The translations under genes and the position numbers were made by a program. A stretch of DNA of 36,916 nucleotides from Thermoflexales bacterium. Lineage in GTDB: Bacteria > Chloroflexota > Anaerolineae > J036 > Brachytrichaceae. Location of the stretch: contig JAIBCK010000027.1 of the NCBI GenBank assembly GCA_019694215.1, forward strand, positions 1-36,916, written 5' to 3'. Position 1 is the first letter of the stretch. Each line of letters opens with the position of its first letter. Below the pieces are notes generated by a model. The model made no database searches. It was not told the DNA's origin and saw only the letters and a program-made list of their open reading frames with translations. This document shows positions 24,164 to 32,441 of the stretch, piece by piece.

Positions 24164-24169
24164 TAGAAT
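24164..24169 (+). promoter_or_regulatory. -10-like hexamer of the cinA gene
   Basis: TAGAAT ends 12 nt before the ATG at 24182, predicting a leader of only about 5-6 nt. The rsmG hexamer on the opposite strand (24149-24154) is just beside it, so the two promoters overlap. Confidence 0.45.
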
Positions 24170-24181
24170 AGCCGCCTTCCC

Positions 24182-25051
24182 ATGGCCAACACTCCATCAT
24201 CCGCGTCCCCCGCAGTCAACCGTCGCGTCGAGCTCTTTGCCATCGGCAACGAACTGCTGGTGGGGCAGGTGCTGGACACCAACTCGCATTGGATCATCCA
24301 GCAGATCACCGGCCTTGGCGCGCAGGTGCGCCGGGCGCTCATGCTGCGCGATGAATATGACGAGATCGAACAGGCCCTCAAGAGCGCGCTGGCGCGGCGG
24401 CCACGGCTGATCATCACGACCGGCGGGCTCGGACCGACCGACGACGACCTGACCTTTCGCGCGGTGGCGCGCGCCTTCGGGCTCGAACAACGCGAGGACG
24501 CGGTGGCCCTGGAGATGGTTCGCCAGCGTTATGCCTATCTGGCCACCATCCGCCCCAACTTCAGCGCCGACCTGAACGAGGCCCGCCGCAAGATGGCCCT
24601 CTTCCCCGTCGGCGGGGTCCCGCTGGCCAACCCGTCCGGCGCCGCGCCCGGGCTCGCGCTGGAGCTGTCGAGCGATCCCGCGGCCCCCGTCACCCTGGTC
24701 TGTCTACCCGGCGTGCCATCCGAGATGAAGGACATCTTCACCACCTCGCTCCAACCGGTGCTGGCCCATGCCATCGGCGCGGGCGGCTACGTCGAGCACA
24801 CCATCGTCCTGGACCGCGGCGACGAATCGCGCATCGCCGATCTGCTCCAGCGCGTGCAGGGCGCCCACCCCGCCGTCTACGTCAAGTCGCGCGGGCAGAA
24901 ACTGGAGGATGGCTTGCGATTGACCGTTGTTCTGTCCTGCGGCGGCGATGACCTGCCGGCCCTGCTGGCCGAGGTCACCGCGGCGGAGGCCGAGGCCGCG
25001 CGCGGGCTGGCCGACCTGGGCTACAGCGTGCTGCGCATCGTCTCGAACTGA
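24182..25051 (+). CDS. CinA-type molybdopterin-binding domain protein (short form)
   Basis: A 289-residue protein of the competence/damage-inducible CinA family. It contains the molybdopterin-binding-like (MoaB/MogA-fold) domain, with AIGNELLVGQVLDTNS (20-35) and TTGGLGPTDDDLT (79-91), then the linking domain with LPGVPSEMKDI. In other bacteria this part has ADP-ribose or NAD-metabolite hydrolase activity. The C-terminal nicotinamide-nucleotide amidase domain of full-length CinA (about 410 residues) is absent. The protein stops cleanly after the linker, and no amidase gene follows in this window. Short forms of this kind are known, so it is not called a pseudogene. Confidence 0.88.
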   Translation: MANTPSSASPAVNRRVELFAIGNELLVGQVLDTNSHWIIQQITGLGAQVRRALMLRDEYDEIEQALKSALARRPRLIITTGGLGPTDDDLTFRAVARAFGLEQREDAVALEMVRQRYAYLATIRPNFSADLNEARRKMALFPVGGVPLANPSGAAPGLALELSSDPAAPVTLVCLPGVPSEMKDIFTTSLQPVLAHAIGAGGYVEHTIVLDRGDESRIADLLQRVQGAHPAVYVKSRGQKLEDGLRLTVVLSCGGDDLPALLAEVTAAEAEAARGLADLGYSVLRIVSN

Positions 25052-25065
25052 GCGCCTACCGAGTG

Positions 25066-25081
25066 CGCCGCGCGGCGTTTT
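25066..25081 (+). terminator. Possible weak terminator after cinA
   Basis: CGCC (25066-25069), a 4-nt loop GCGC and GGCG (25074-25077), followed by TTTT. The stem is short, so the call is tentative. Confidence 0.35.
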
Positions 25082-25091
25082 GGAAGCGTGA

Positions 25092-25108
25092 TACATTCAC
25101 AGCGGAGG
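25092..25108 (+). promoter_or_regulatory. -10-like hexamer and Shine-Dalgarno sequence
   Basis: TACATT (25092-25097) and GGAGG (25104-25108). The SD is 6 nt from the second of two adjacent ATGs (25115) and only 3 nt from the first (25112), favouring the second. Confidence 0.45.
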
Positions 25109-25114
25109 TTCATG

Positions 25115-25744
25115 ATGCCCGATCCCAAACCCAGCAATCCCATCAGCCGCTTTCTGAGCGATGAACAGGATCCCGCCATCGCCGCGCAGGTCTTTGAGAA
25201 GGCCTCGCAGCTGCTCACGAACGGCGAGGAGATCGCCTACATCGCGGTCGAGAAGCCGCTGGTATCGCTGACACCCGACAGCGTGGTGCTGACGAACAAG
25301 CGCTTCATCATCTACCGCCCCAAGCTGCTGGGGCGTGTCGACTTCGAGGACTACATCTGGCGGGACCTGCATGCCGCGCAGCTCAACGAAGGCATGATCA
25401 ACTCGCGCTTCACCGTGCAGACGCAGGCTGGCGAAACGATCATCGTCGAGCATCTCCCCAAGGCCCAGGCGCGCAAGATCTACGCCTTTGCGCAGCAGAT
25501 GGAGGAGTTCGTTCGCGAGGAGCGCCGCCTCCGTGAGATGGAGGAGAAGCGCGCGGCCGCGGGTGGCATCAACATCGCGGGCAGTGGGGCCATGGGCGCC
25601 GCCGCCGCGCCGCTCCAACCGCCGCCTCCCGCGCGCGAGGACCCCGTCCAGGTGCTGGCCAAGCTCAAGCAGATGCTCGATCAGGGCCTGATCACCGCCG
25701 ACGAGTACAACGCCAAGAAGAAGGAACTTCTGGCGAAGATGTAG
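25115..25744 (+). CDS. PH-like domain and SHOCT domain protein
   Basis: A 209-residue cytoplasmic protein. Residues about 20-135 form a bacterial PH-type domain: EEIAYIAVEKPLVSL, then SVVLTNKRFIIYRP and the WRDLHAAQLNEG strand. A charged helix (about 125-150, EEFVREERRLREMEEKR) and a Gly-, Ala- and Pro-rich linker follow. The last 35 residues are a SHOCT motif, VLAKLKQMLDQGLITADEYN ending KKELLAKM, a small oligomerisation module. Such proteins are often linked to stress or membrane quality control, but no specific role can be given. It has its own promoter and SD. The next gene follows after an 81-bp palindromic gap. Confidence 0.82.
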   Translation: MPDPKPSNPISRFLSDEQDPAIAAQVFEKASQLLTNGEEIAYIAVEKPLVSLTPDSVVLTNKRFIIYRPKLLGRVDFEDYIWRDLHAAQLNEGMINSRFTVQTQAGETIIVEHLPKAQARKIYAFAQQMEEFVREERRLREMEEKRAAAGGINIAGSGAMGAAAAPLQPPPPAREDPVQVLAKLKQMLDQGLITADEYNAKKKELLAKM

Positions 25745-25825
25745 TCGCAGAGGGTCGACCGCGGACGGCCGATCGCAGACAGCAGCCATCGGACGGCGGT
25801 CTGCGGTCCGCCGTCCCTCTCAACA
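25745..25825. repeat. Hairpin-forming GACGG-type repeat between genes
   Basis: GGACGGCGG (25791-25799) pairs exactly with CCGCCGTCC (25808-25816) over an 8-nt loop. An outer AGAGGG (25749-25754) and CCCTCT (25815-25820) are also complementary. Words such as GCGGTCTGC and CGCCGTCC also occur at the edges of the 172-bp units near 160-175, so this may be a degraded member of the same repeat population. Confidence 0.5.
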
Positions 25826-28237
25826 ATGCCCACGTTCTACGGCCGCAACGTCAACACACTCAGGATGTTCGGGCAGGCCCGCTACGGCGATTGTGCCGCG
25901 GGCCGTGTCAGTGGCGACAAGGTCTATCACGCCGCGGGCGTCGTCGTCGATCGACGCCGCAACCCGCACCCCGTCTACGTCGCGGATACCGGCAACAGCC
26001 GCATCCTCGGATTCCGCAGCTGGGACAGCCCGAGCCCGGACGTCGTCTTTGGCCAGCCCGACCTCACCTCGATGGCCGCCAACGGTGACTGCAACCTTGG
26101 GATGTACGGCCCGACCAGCGCCGCGCAGCTCTGCCTGATGGCCTTCCCGGCCGGCACTAACGTCGCCGAGCAGTGGATGTATCTGAATTTTGGCGTGGAC
26201 AGCTACGGCAACATCTACGTCCCGGACATCTACAACAACCGCGTCGTCGCCTACCGCAATCCCTTCACCCCCAACGCCGGCCCGCCGGTGGCCGTGCGCG
26301 TGTGGGGGCAGGCCGACATGGCCGCCAACGGCGTGAACCAGGGACGCGGCCCCGGCAAGCCGGATGAGCGCTCGCTCTTCCTCAGCATGGACCCGTCGGC
26401 ATACGCGTCGGCGCGCGGCCTGTGCCTGGACGGCGCCGACAACCTGTGGGTGGCGGACACGCTCAACCACCGCGTGCTGCGCTTCCCGCGCGGATCGACG
26501 ACGGCCGATCTCGTCCTCGGGCAGCCCGACTTCACGACCTGTGACGTCGCGGCCGAACACGCCCAGCAGGCCGCGCCCGACCGCATGCGCGCGCCGAGCA
26601 GCGTGCAGGTGGACGCCGACGGCACTGTCTATGTGCTCGATGAGCACAACGGCTTCTTCGGGCGGCTGCTCGTCTTCAAGGGGCCGCTGCGCAATGGCAT
26701 GCCGGCGCGGGTGATCTTCCCCAAACAGCGCCTGACCGGCGACTTCGCCAACGGCTACACCTGGGCGTATCCGGCGGGCATCACGCTCAACCCGATCAAG
26801 ACCGATGATTTCACCGACGACACCCGCACGCGCCGCTACCGCGATGGGGTGCTGTGGACGCACGACCGCAACGTCGGTGGGCATCGCATCCTGCTGCTGG
26901 ACGGCGAAGGCGAGATTCTGGTCGCGGTTGGGGCGACCGACACCGTCAGCGCCGGCTTCACCGACCAGCTCTTCTGGCGCGGGAGCCTGTCACCTGAGTC
27001 GGGCTTCAACGTCACCATGACGGGGGGCTCGATCGGCTTTGACAGCCAGCACGCGATGTACCTCGCCGACGGGGCGCGCCATCGCATCGCCCGTTATGCG
27101 CTGCCCTGGCGGCCACGCCAGACCGAGCGTGGCCTGTCCATCCCCGGCGACGCCGGCGGCAAGTTCCCGGGGACGCGCCCCAATGGCACCGGCCCCGCCA
27201 ACCTGGCCGCCGATGATGTCGGCGTCGTCGCGCGCGGCGGTCAGCTCATTGTGCGCGACTTCCAGCGCTACCTGGTGTGGAACGACTACCTGAACAAGCC
27301 GGATGGCGCACCCGCGGATCTCTTCGTTGGACAGACCGACGGCAACACGCTCAGCCAGCGCAACCTGCTCACCTCGCGGACGATGCACGGCATCGACGCC
27401 GCCAATCGCCTGTGGGCGACCGGCGAGCACAACCGGTTGATGGTCTATCAGCTGCCATTCACGGCGGCCAGCGCGCCGCTGCGCACGCTGATCCCACTCT
27501 TCTGGGCCGACAACCCGGCCGAGGAAGTGCGCTACGAGTGTCATATTGCGCTGGCCATCGACCCGCTGCTCGGGCATCTGTGGGTGTCCGATTCGATCAA
27601 CCACCGCCTGCTGCGCGTGCGCAACCCGCAGGACTGGGCCGGCAAGCTGATCGTCGATGCCGTGCTCGGTCAACCCGACAAGGTCCAGACCCAGCTCAAC
27701 CGCGGCCAGCCAAAGCCCAACGCAGCGAGCTTTGGTGCCGTCAATTGCCTGCGCTTTGACCGGGCCGGCAACCTCTTTGTCGTGGACAACACGTATGAGG
27801 GGCACCCCAACGGCCGCGTGATTGCCTTCCTGCACGACGACCTGGCCGCGATCAACACGCTTTTCCCGCCCACCCAGGCGAAGCGCGTGTATTGCGTCGA
27901 TGGCTTCGAGGCGACCCAGATCCTGCGCATTCACGCCCCGTTTGATCACCCGCACTCGCCGGTCAGCGTCGCGTTCAATTCGCGCGGCGAGATGGTGATC
28001 GGCAACGATGGCTATTACCGCGACCCGCGCCCCCGCGCGCTGCGTCAGCTCTTTCTCTACCGGCGGCCGCTGGAGAAGCAGACCCCCGACGCGATGATCG
28101 AGCTGCCGCTCGGCGCGCCGGGCGAGCTCACCTTCGACGAACAGGACAACCTCATCGTGCAGGACCACACCTGGAACAAGGTGTGGGTGATCAACTACGA
28201 CCGCGATCCGGGCTGGCTGCGCGCGTTGCCGAACTGA
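25826..28237 (+). CDS. NHL-repeat beta-propeller protein
   Basis: An 803-residue protein built of NHL-type blades. Recurrent strands are VYVADTGNSRI (50-60), IYVPDIYNNRVV (130-141), LWVADTLNHRVLRF (207-220), and later MYLADGARHRI and LWVSDSINHRLLRV. A second recurrent motif, GQPD or GQTD, appears at 76-79, at 232-235 and twice more, marking successive blades. NHL propellers bind proteins, RNA or ligands; the role here is unknown. No signal peptide follows the ATG at 25826 and no ribosome binding site precedes it, so the start is uncertain. The protein may be cytoplasmic or the true start may lie elsewhere. It ends at a bidirectional terminator shared with the convergent transporter operon. 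Confidence 0.82.
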   Translation: MPTFYGRNVNTLRMFGQARYGDCAAGRVSGDKVYHAAGVVVDRRRNPHPVYVADTGNSRILGFRSWDSPSPDVVFGQPDLTSMAANGDCNLGMYGPTSAAQLCLMAFPAGTNVAEQWMYLNFGVDSYGNIYVPDIYNNRVVAYRNPFTPNAGPPVAVRVWGQADMAANGVNQGRGPGKPDERSLFLSMDPSAYASARGLCLDGADNLWVADTLNHRVLRFPRGSTTADLVLGQPDFTTCDVAAEHAQQAAPDRMRAPSSVQVDADGTVYVLDEHNGFFGRLLVFKGPLRNGMPARVIFPKQRLTGDFANGYTWAYPAGITLNPIKTDDFTDDTRTRRYRDGVLWTHDRNVGGHRILLLDGEGEILVAVGATDTVSAGFTDQLFWRGSLSPESGFNVTMTGGSIGFDSQHAMYLADGARHRIARYALPWRPRQTERGLSIPGDAGGKFPGTRPNGTGPANLAADDVGVVARGGQLIVRDFQRYLVWNDYLNKPDGAPADLFVGQTDGNTLSQRNLLTSRTMHGIDAANRLWATGEHNRLMVYQLPFTAASAPLRTLIPLFWADNPAEEVRYECHIALAIDPLLGHLWVSDSINHRLLRVRNPQDWAGKLIVDAVLGQPDKVQTQLNRGQPKPNAASFGAVNCLRFDRAGNLFVVDNTYEGHPNGRVIAFLHDDLAAINTLFPPTQAKRVYCVDGFEATQILRIHAPFDHPHSPVSVAFNSRGEMVIGNDGYYRDPRPRALRQLFLYRRPLEKQTPDAMIELPLGAPGELTFDEQDNLIVQDHTWNKVWVINYDRDPGWLRALPN

Positions 28238-28274
28238 GCGCGTCGCACAACGGAGAAAAACGGCCCCAAAAGCA

Positions 28275-28304
28275 AGCGCCGGGAACCTTGCGGCTCCCGG
28301 CGCT
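28275..28304. terminator. Bidirectional hairpin between convergent genes
   Basis: AGCGCCGGGA (28275-28284) pairs perfectly with TCCCGGCGCT (28295-28304) over a 10-nt loop. Short A-runs at 28256-28260 and 28268-28271 give T-runs on the minus strand, so it fits the end of the transporter operon best. On the plus strand only CTGTTG follows. Confidence 0.7.
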
Positions 28305-28358
28305 CTGTTGCCTGATACGGAGGGGCCGGCCGCGTTCAGCGGTCAACCCTCCGCGGCG

Positions 28359-30281
28359 CTACTTGATCTCGTACTTCTCCGCCAGCATCGGCACGTACTT
28401 GTTCTCGGCCGTGTTGTAGAAGAAGAGCGGTGTGTAGATCCACGGGTTGTTCACCGAGCCCAGCCCGAGCGGGATGTTGTCGGCGGCGAACACGTTGTAG
28501 TGGCCCTTGGGCGGCGCCACATACGGATAGCTCGTCGCGAAGACCTTCTTGGCGTTGGTCGCCGACGGCTTGAGGATGCCATTGATCAGCTGCCAGGTCG
28601 TCGGCGAGTCGTTCTGGTTGTTCTGATAGATCGGATCGGTGAAGGGCAACCAGCCGGTCACGCGCGTCTTGGTGTCGATCGGGTCGTTGGCGTAGCGCTC
28701 CCACAGGGTCAGCACGGGCAGCTGGTCGTTGAAGATCTGCGCGACCGATGCGACATACGGCTTCTGCGCCGCCGTGTCAAAGCCATCGGCCATCTTGTCG
28801 ACCAACTCGCTCACGTTGACGTCCTTGCCATCCGCGCCCTTCTGCGTCCACGGCCAGTTGATGCCGCGCGAGCCCTCGGGCTTGGTCGGGTTGTTCTTCC
28901 CGCCGATGCCGTCGCGGATGTTGTAGTTGTAGGAGCTGTAGGGGTGCGGCGCGCCGCCCAGGATGCCGATGTCCATCGAGATCTGGAACTTGCCGGTCGG
29001 GGCGAGCGTGTTGCGCTCCGCGGAGGGATACCCGCGGATCGTCAGCAGGATGCCGAACTTCTTGAGCTGCAGGGCGACGTTCTCGGCCGAGCTGAAGAAG
29101 TCGATGAAGTCCTGCGGGACCACCATCTCGTACTCCATCTTCTTGCCCTTGTCGTCGACCCAGATGCCATCCGCGCCCTTGGTGAAGCCGATGCCCTTGA
29201 GCAGCGCCTCGGCCTTGGCGGGATCGTAGGCATAGCCGTTCAGCTTGGCCATCTGATCGGCGCTCAGCCAGCCGGGCACCCACAGGTCTGTGAAGCCGGC
29301 CATGTACTTGAGCGGCACGGCGCTCTCGCCGAGCGCGGCCTTGGCCACTTCGGCGCGGTTGATCGCGTAGGCGAAGGCCTGGCGGACTTCCTTCTTGCCC
29401 AACGGATAAACATCATTATTGAAGTACATCCCCGCGCCGTTGTTCAGGGCGATGCGGATGATCTTCATCTGGTCGCCCAGCGCCATGAAGGATTTCTCGG
29501 CCTCGGGCGGATAGGCGTTCGAGCTGTAGTCCAGCTCGCCCGACAGATACAGCGGGATCGAGTCCTTGGTCTCGCCCGCGTAGACCAGAATGCTGTCAAA
29601 GCCGATCTTGTCGGCGTTGTAGCCATTCGGGTTCTTCTTCAGCGTCAGCTGCGCTTCGGTCACGCTCTTCGGGTCAACGTTGAACGGGCCGGAGACGACG
29701 GCCTCGGTCGGGCGGAACTTGCTCAGGTCATCCAGGAAGGCCTTGACCGCGTCGCCCTTGCGGTCGACGTTGTCCTTGCGCATCTGAGCGGCCTGATCCA
29801 TGAACTTCGAGAACTGCGAGTAGGCGCGCACGTTGTTCGAGCGCAGCAGGCTGCGCAGCAGCGCCGGGCCGGGGCGGGTGATCTTGAACTCGACCGTGGT
29901 GTCGTCGACGGCGACGACGTCCGAGATCTGCGTCCAGATCGAGTCGCTCTGCGCCCAGAACACGTTGTAGGTGCCAACGATGTCCTTGGCGGTATAGGCT
30001 GCGCCATCACTCCACTTCAGGCCCTTCTTCAGGGTGATGGTCAGCGTATTCTTGACCGGAAGCGGCGTCGGAACAGGCGCCGCCGTTGGCTTGGGGACGT
30101 CCGTGGGCTTTGGCACATCCGTGGGCTTGGGCGCCGTGGTCGGGGGCACCGCCGTGGGAGGCGCCGCCGTGGGCTTGGGAGCGTCGGTGGGTTTGGGCAC
30201 GGCGGTCGGGGTGGCCGCATTGCAGGCCGCCAGCAACAGGCTGAGGGCGACCAGGGACGTAGCAATTCGAGACAGTTTCAT
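28359..30281 (-). CDS. ABC transporter family 5 solute-binding lipoprotein, apparently circularly permuted
   Basis: A 640-residue lipoprotein (signal peptide 1-19, lipobox LAAC with C20) with a Pro-Thr linker of KPTD and PTA repeats (21-76). It captures the ligand for the permeases encoded upstream. Domain order is odd. Right after the linker comes TLTITLKKGLKWSDG (79-93), which in this family normally lies about 65-70 residues into the mature domain. The core then runs normally through RQAFAYAINRAEVAKAAL (300-317) to VTGWLPFTDP and about residue 572. The last 64 residues (577-640: AKKVFATSYPYVAP, GLGSVNNPWIYTPLFFYN, YVPMLAEKYEIK) are what usually opens the domain. Joining 640 to 78 restores the consensus. 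A very strong SD (GAGGAGGAGGAT) abuts the ATG. Last gene of the operon. Confidence 0.9.
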   Translation of the reverse strand: MKLSRIATSLVALSLLLAACNAATPTAVPKPTDAPKPTAAPPTAVPPTTAPKPTDVPKPTDVPKPTAAPVPTPLPVKNTLTITLKKGLKWSDGAAYTAKDIVGTYNVFWAQSDSIWTQISDVVAVDDTTVEFKITRPGPALLRSLLRSNNVRAYSQFSKFMDQAAQMRKDNVDRKGDAVKAFLDDLSKFRPTEAVVSGPFNVDPKSVTEAQLTLKKNPNGYNADKIGFDSILVYAGETKDSIPLYLSGELDYSSNAYPPEAEKSFMALGDQMKIIRIALNNGAGMYFNNDVYPLGKKEVRQAFAYAINRAEVAKAALGESAVPLKYMAGFTDLWVPGWLSADQMAKLNGYAYDPAKAEALLKGIGFTKGADGIWVDDKGKKMEYEMVVPQDFIDFFSSAENVALQLKKFGILLTIRGYPSAERNTLAPTGKFQISMDIGILGGAPHPYSSYNYNIRDGIGGKNNPTKPEGSRGINWPWTQKGADGKDVNVSELVDKMADGFDTAAQKPYVASVAQIFNDQLPVLTLWERYANDPIDTKTRVTGWLPFTDPIYQNNQNDSPTTWQLINGILKPSATNAKKVFATSYPYVAPPKGHYNVFAADNIPLGLGSVNNPWIYTPLFFYNTAENKYVPMLAEKYEIK

Positions 30282-30331
30282 ATCCTCCTCCTCGTGGAGT
30301 GGTTGTTTGGGCCGGCACGAGGCCGACCGCG

Positions 30332-30517
30332 CTAGTGCGATGACCGTCGAATGACGATCACCAGCACGATCAAAAACAGTATACCGATGAACAGCGAAGC
30401 GATGCTGATGACGTGCTCGGCGCTTCCGGCCGGCGTGAGCGCCGCCAGGGCCGCTGACACGATCAGGATGAACACCGCGACCTGGAACCAGATCCGGCCC
30501 AGCTCCGGGCTGAGCAT
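30332..30517 (-). CDS. Small membrane protein, two helices, in the transporter operon
   Basis: A 61-residue protein, MLSPELGRIW at the start and VIRRSSH at the end, with two hydrophobic helices (about 10-27 and 33-54) joined by a short TPAGSAEH loop. The ATG is 4 nt after the TAA of the upstream permease gene and is preceded by AGGGGG, so it is well placed for translation. I do not recognise the family. Its position between a permease and the binding protein suggests an accessory of the transporter, for example a stabiliser, but this is inference. A longer reading from 30613 would overlap the permease and has no support. Confidence 0.65.
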   Translation of the reverse strand: MLSPELGRIWFQVAVFILIVSAALAALTPAGSAEHVISIASLFIGILFLIVLVIVIRRSSH

Positions 30518-30521
30518 GTCT

Positions 30522-31364
30522 TTACACCCCCTGTCGCAGACGCGGGTTGAAGACTTCCTCCAACGCGCGCATGATCCACACCAGCCCGATCTGCAGCATG
30601 ACGATGGCGCCAATCGGGGTGATCACCCCCCAGGCCGCCGACGCGGTGTAGATGGCGCCCTTGTTCTCGGCCAGGCTCAGCATCACGCCCCAGTTGGCGC
30701 TGCTGAACGGGATCAGGCCGAGGAAGACCAGGCTGGTCTGATAGTAGATGGCGAAGACGATCGTGCTGACGAGCGCGATCGCGATGAAGCTCAGCATGTT
30801 CGGCAGCATCTCGCGGAAGATGATGTGCCCCGGGCCGAGGTCGAGCATGTTTGCGGCCTCGATGTAGTCGCGCTTCTTGAGCGAGAGCACCACCGTGCGC
30901 ACCTGCCGCGCGAGCGACGGCCAGCCCATCACCGCGATGATGATCGACAGCATCCACGGCTCCTTGAGCTTGAGCAGCGTGGCCAAAATGGCCAGCAGAG
31001 GGAAGCGCGGGATGGTCAGCCACAGCTCGATGAAGGCGACCAGCAGCGCATCCGCCCGCCCGCCGAAATAGGCCGCCGTCGCGCCGATGGACACCGCGAT
31101 CAGCGTCTCCAGTATGCCGGTGATCAGCGCGATCAGCATGATGTCCTTGCCGCCTGAAAAGAGCAGCGCCAGGTTGTCCAACCCTTGAAAGTTGGTGCCC
31201 AACGGATGCTCTGCGGTTGGGCCCTCCGAGGCGTGGGCGAGGTCGGCGGTGTCGCCCACCGGGCGCAGGCCCGGGCCGATCACTGCGCTCAGCACGAGCA
31301 GGCCGACCAGGACCAGGCCGACCAGACCGAGCTTGTTGCGGGCGAAGAGGCGAAGGGTTTCCAT
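30522..31364 (-). CDS. ABC transporter permease, DppC/OppC type
   Basis: A 280-residue inner membrane subunit of a peptide/nickel-type importer (BPD_transp_1). It has the N-terminal helix of the OppC subgroup (LGLVGLVLVGLLVLSAVIGP), the ALITGILETLIAVSIG segment and the EAA loop YIEAANMLDLGPGHIIFREM (about 168-187) that contacts the ATPase. Four to five further helices follow the usual plan. The N-terminal HPLGTNFQGLDNLA corresponds to the HPLGTD..GRD motif but with Asn-Phe in place of the usual residues. An AGGAGG lies 8 nt before the ATG, and the gap to the preceding permease gene is 12 bp. Confidence 0.93.
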   Translation of the reverse strand: METLRLFARNKLGLVGLVLVGLLVLSAVIGPGLRPVGDTADLAHASEGPTAEHPLGTNFQGLDNLALLFSGGKDIMLIALITGILETLIAVSIGATAAYFGGRADALLVAFIELWLTIPRFPLLAILATLLKLKEPWMLSIIIAVMGWPSLARQVRTVVLSLKKRDYIEAANMLDLGPGHIIFREMLPNMLSFIAIALVSTIVFAIYYQTSLVFLGLIPFSSANWGVMLSLAENKGAIYTASAAWGVITPIGAIVMLQIGLVWIMRALEEVFNPRLRQGV

Positions 31365-31376
31365 GTTCAGCGCCTC

Positions 31377-32432
31377 CTAGGGACCGGTGGCCTTGATCCG
31401 CACGCGCGGGTCGAGATAGCCATACAGAAAGTCGGCGACCAGCCCGGACACGACGACGGCCGTCGTCGTCACCAGGAAGATGCCCTGCATCACCGGATAG
31501 TCGCGCGCGCCCAGCGCCTGCACCGCCTCGTAGCCCAGCCCGCGGTACTTGAAGATCTGCTCGATGATGAGCGAGCCGCCCATCGAGAAGCCGATCACGA
31601 TCGCCAGCCGGGTGAAGAGCGGCAGTGAGGCGTTTCGCCCGACATAGGCGGTCATGATGCGCGAATCGCGCAGCCCGCGCGCCTTGGCCACCGTCACGTA
31701 GTCGTCGCCCAGCGCGTTGATCGTGTTGGCCCGCATCGCCAGGATCCAGCCGCCCACCGTGGTCAGGACGTAGATCGCGGCAGGCACGCGCCAGTGCATG
31801 AAGACGTCGCTGAAGAACTCGAGCGAGAACTCGGGCTGCACGCCGGGAGAAAGCGCGCCGCGCAGCTGCGAGATCGGAATGACCTTCCACACCGCGCCGA
31901 GCATCAGCACCGCCAGCAGCGCGAGCGTGAAGGCGGGCAGGGCCTCCATCAGCGCGGCGAAGTTGGTGATCAGCAGATCGATCAGGGTGTTGCGCCGGTA
32001 GGCGGCCAGCGTGCCCAGCAGGATGCCCAACGTAAAACTGATCAGCAGCGAGCTGCCCACCGAGAAGATCGTCCACGGCAGGCGCTGCGTGATGATTTCC
32101 GCCACCGGCACCGTGCGCGCCTTGAACGAGGTGCCCAGATCACCCGTCACCAGCTTGGCCATGTAGTCGAGATACTGCTCGCCGACCGGTTTGTCGAGCG
32201 GGATGTTCATCATCATGGCGGCCTGGTTGCGCGCATCCTCGGCCGACGCGCCCGCCCGCAGCAGCTCTTCCATGTAGATGTCGATGGGGTTGCCCGGCAT
32301 CAGACGGATCAGGAAGAAGGTCAGCGTCGTCGCCAGCCAGATCGTCAACAGCGCCTTGAGCAGCCGGCCGCCGAGATAGCGCAGGGCCAGTCCGCTGCGC
32401 GATGGGGTGGATTTGATGGGGATTGCGCTCAT
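31377..32432 (-). CDS. ABC transporter permease, DppB/OppB type
   Basis: A 351-residue inner membrane subunit. The first helix segment is YLGGRLLKALLTIWLATTLT followed by FFLIRLMPGNPID, as in DppB/OppB. The periplasmic part includes GDLGTSFKARTVPVAEII, and the EAA loop is DDYVTVAKARGLRDSRIM (about 244-261). The C-terminal part with DFLYGYLDPRVRI is typical. It should pair with the next permease to form the channel. The start lies 9 bp after the stop of the zinc-ribbon protein gene, and its SD (AGAGGAA) overlaps that stop, so translation is likely coupled. Confidence 0.93.
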   Translation of the reverse strand: MSAIPIKSTPSRSGLALRYLGGRLLKALLTIWLATTLTFFLIRLMPGNPIDIYMEELLRAGASAEDARNQAAMMMNIPLDKPVGEQYLDYMAKLVTGDLGTSFKARTVPVAEIITQRLPWTIFSVGSSLLISFTLGILLGTLAAYRRNTLIDLLITNFAALMEALPAFTLALLAVLMLGAVWKVIPISQLRGALSPGVQPEFSLEFFSDVFMHWRVPAAIYVLTTVGGWILAMRANTINALGDDYVTVAKARGLRDSRIMTAYVGRNASLPLFTRLAIVIGFSMGGSLIIEQIFKYRGLGYEAVQALGARDYPVMQGIFLVTTTAVVVSGLVADFLYGYLDPRVRIKATGP

Positions 32433-32441
32433 CGTGTTCCT

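Noticed and set aside
24182-25051. Truncated cinA pseudogene
   Set aside because: The frame is intact, ends cleanly after the first domains, and short CinA forms are known.
28359-30281. Binding-protein gene as an N-terminally deleted pseudogene
   Set aside because: At first the opening segment seemed missing, but it is present at the C-terminus in the same frame, and signal peptide, linker and stop are intact. A permutation explains it better.
28308-30335. 675-codon plus-strand frame opposite the solute-binding protein gene
   Set aside because: The minus strand has lipobox, linker and family 5 motifs with a strong ribosome binding site; the plus-strand product has none.
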